IMG/VR virus record: IMGVR_UViG_3300025087_000331
Coordinates: 1-20,731 of that record
Source: a virus
Reading direction: 5' to 3' (one strand)
DNA length: 20,731 nucleotides
This document shows, in pieces, positions 20,318 through 20,731 of the stretch. Position 1 is the first letter of the stretch, and every line of letters starts with the position of its first letter. The notes under the pieces are model-generated. The model worked only from the letters and a program-made list of their open reading frames with translations, did no database searches and was not told the origin of the DNA. Position numbers and translations under genes: made by a program.

Positions 20318-20529
20318 GACAAATAATTTCAGACCATTGGAAACGCTATTTACGGAGTTCTGGGATAACATTTTTGGCCGGTTTCGGAGTGGCTATTCTT
20401 CCAGAATTAGATAATTTATCGGCTGGATCGGTTGGATGGAGCGCGTTGTGGGGTGTTTTTTTTGCGGGGGTTCGCGGCGGATTGAAGTTATTGGTTGAGA
20501 CTTTTTTGGCTTGGTACAACAAAAAATAA
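20314..20529 (+). CDS. Small holin-like membrane protein (71 aa)
   Basis: A short protein with two hydrophobic stretches (SSGITFLAGFGVAILPEL, residues 15-32, and VGWSALWGVFFAGVRGGLKL, 40-59) and a basic end (LAWYNKK). Small size, two putative membrane segments, a charged terminus and overlap with the lysin gene (ATGA) suggest a class II-type holin, which makes the membrane hole for the endolysin. The family is not confirmed by any motif. A strong terminator follows seven bases after the stop. Confidence 0.7.
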   Translation: MRQIISDHWKRYLRSSGITFLAGFGVAILPELDNLSAGSVGWSALWGVFFAGVRGGLKLLVETFLAWYNKK

Positions 20530-20535
20530 AGGATT

Positions 20536-20566
20536 TTGTTACAGGTTGAAACCGTGACAATTTTTT
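20536..20566 (+). terminator. Rho-independent terminator after the lysis block
   Basis: TTGTTAC (20536-20542) pairs with GTGACAA (20554-20560, one wobble). Within it GGT pairs with ACC around TGAA, with a bulged A, and six T follow (20561-20566). This is a strong, textbook terminator that ends the late operon. Confidence 0.85.
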
Positions 20567-20731
20567 ACAGTTTCAAATACGCTCTTGATTACGCAGTGCG
20601 CCCAATACTCACTTTAGCGAGTGGACGATAGGCGACAACACCGGCGAATTGACGGCAGGAAATACCACGCGAGCGCAGTAAAAAGTGGTAATGTCCTTTT
20701 GCCCCCTATTCTCTTTTCAGAGTCATGGTAG
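20567..20731. other. 165-base non-coding tail, no gene seen
   Basis: No convincing gene is seen. Short dyads exist (ACTCAC/GCGAGT at 20607-20622 around TTTA with one mismatch, and CGCC/GGCG at 20599-20634). A minus-strand frame runs from the edge to 20614 but its 38-residue product is Arg/Cys/Ser-rich and unconvincing. It may be non-coding or hold the 3' end of a neighbouring gene. Confidence 0.4.

Noticed and set aside
20642-20660. GAATTGACGG string reminiscent of a conserved 16S rRNA segment
   Set aside because: Only about ten bases match and neither flank resembles 16S rRNA; chance similarity.
20614-20731. Minus-strand frame open to the right edge
   Set aside because: Thirty-eight residues, rich in Arg, Cys and Ser, no motif and no coupling; could be a gene end but cannot be supported.

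Overview
The window is a stretch of a tailed double-stranded DNA phage genome (Caudoviricetes-type), free or integrated. It contains terminase, portal, scaffold, HK97-fold capsid, fibres, a lysis block and a phage recombination module, but no cellular housekeeping gene, integrase or rRNA/tRNA. TAA, TAG and TGA all act as stops, so the standard code fits. Almost no start codon has a Shine-Dalgarno sequence. Genes begin in A/T-rich contexts such as aatATG, often one or two bases after the previous stop (TAATATG, TAATTATG) or inside it (ATGA). The best promoter is sigma70-like (TTGACT, 16 bp, TATACT), which argues against a Bacteroidota host. A Patescibacteria/CPR host is possible, but that is an inference.

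Layout. (1) Positions 1-2540, minus strand, is a tightly packed leftward operon for DNA processing: a zinc-ribbon protein, a PD-(D/E)XK (RecB/Cas4-like) exonuclease, an ssDNA-binding protein with an SSB-type acidic tip, a NinB-like recombination protein, a 63-aa unknown, a phage Dam methyltransferase, and an HNH-like nuclease cut by the window edge. (2) Positions 2541-3172 is a divergent control region. It holds two TGGTATACTT promoters, a 64-aa basic protein on the minus strand, several long hairpins and palindromes, and a perfect DnaA box. It could be the replication origin, the transcription switch, or both. (3) Positions 3173-6499, plus strand, carries a Met/Lys-rich micropeptide, two unknown proteins, an acidic micropeptide, the small and large terminase subunits and an 88-aa unknown. 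(4) Positions 6604-11834 is the head module: portal, a small helical protein, a Met-rich small protein, scaffold, decoration protein, major capsid and a SAP-like protein. (5) Positions 11853-19256 encodes large Thr/Ser/Gly/Ala-rich beta fibres and accessory virion proteins, including a 290-aa coiled coil. (6) Positions 19258-20529 is the lysis block: a one-TM protein, a basic micropeptide, an M23 endolysin and a small holin-like protein, closed by a strong terminator.

The most interesting signals are non-coding. They are a 5' leader of about 230 nt with three strong hairpins at 2944-3172, two intergenic spacers (6500-6603 and 9139-9261) that combine a candidate pseudoknot with a rho-independent terminator very close to the start of a head gene, and a triple-hairpin spacer at 14835-14983. 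No tail tube, tape measure, head-tail connector or maturation protease is recognisable. Either the tail genes lie elsewhere or this is a short-tailed phage with very divergent tail proteins.
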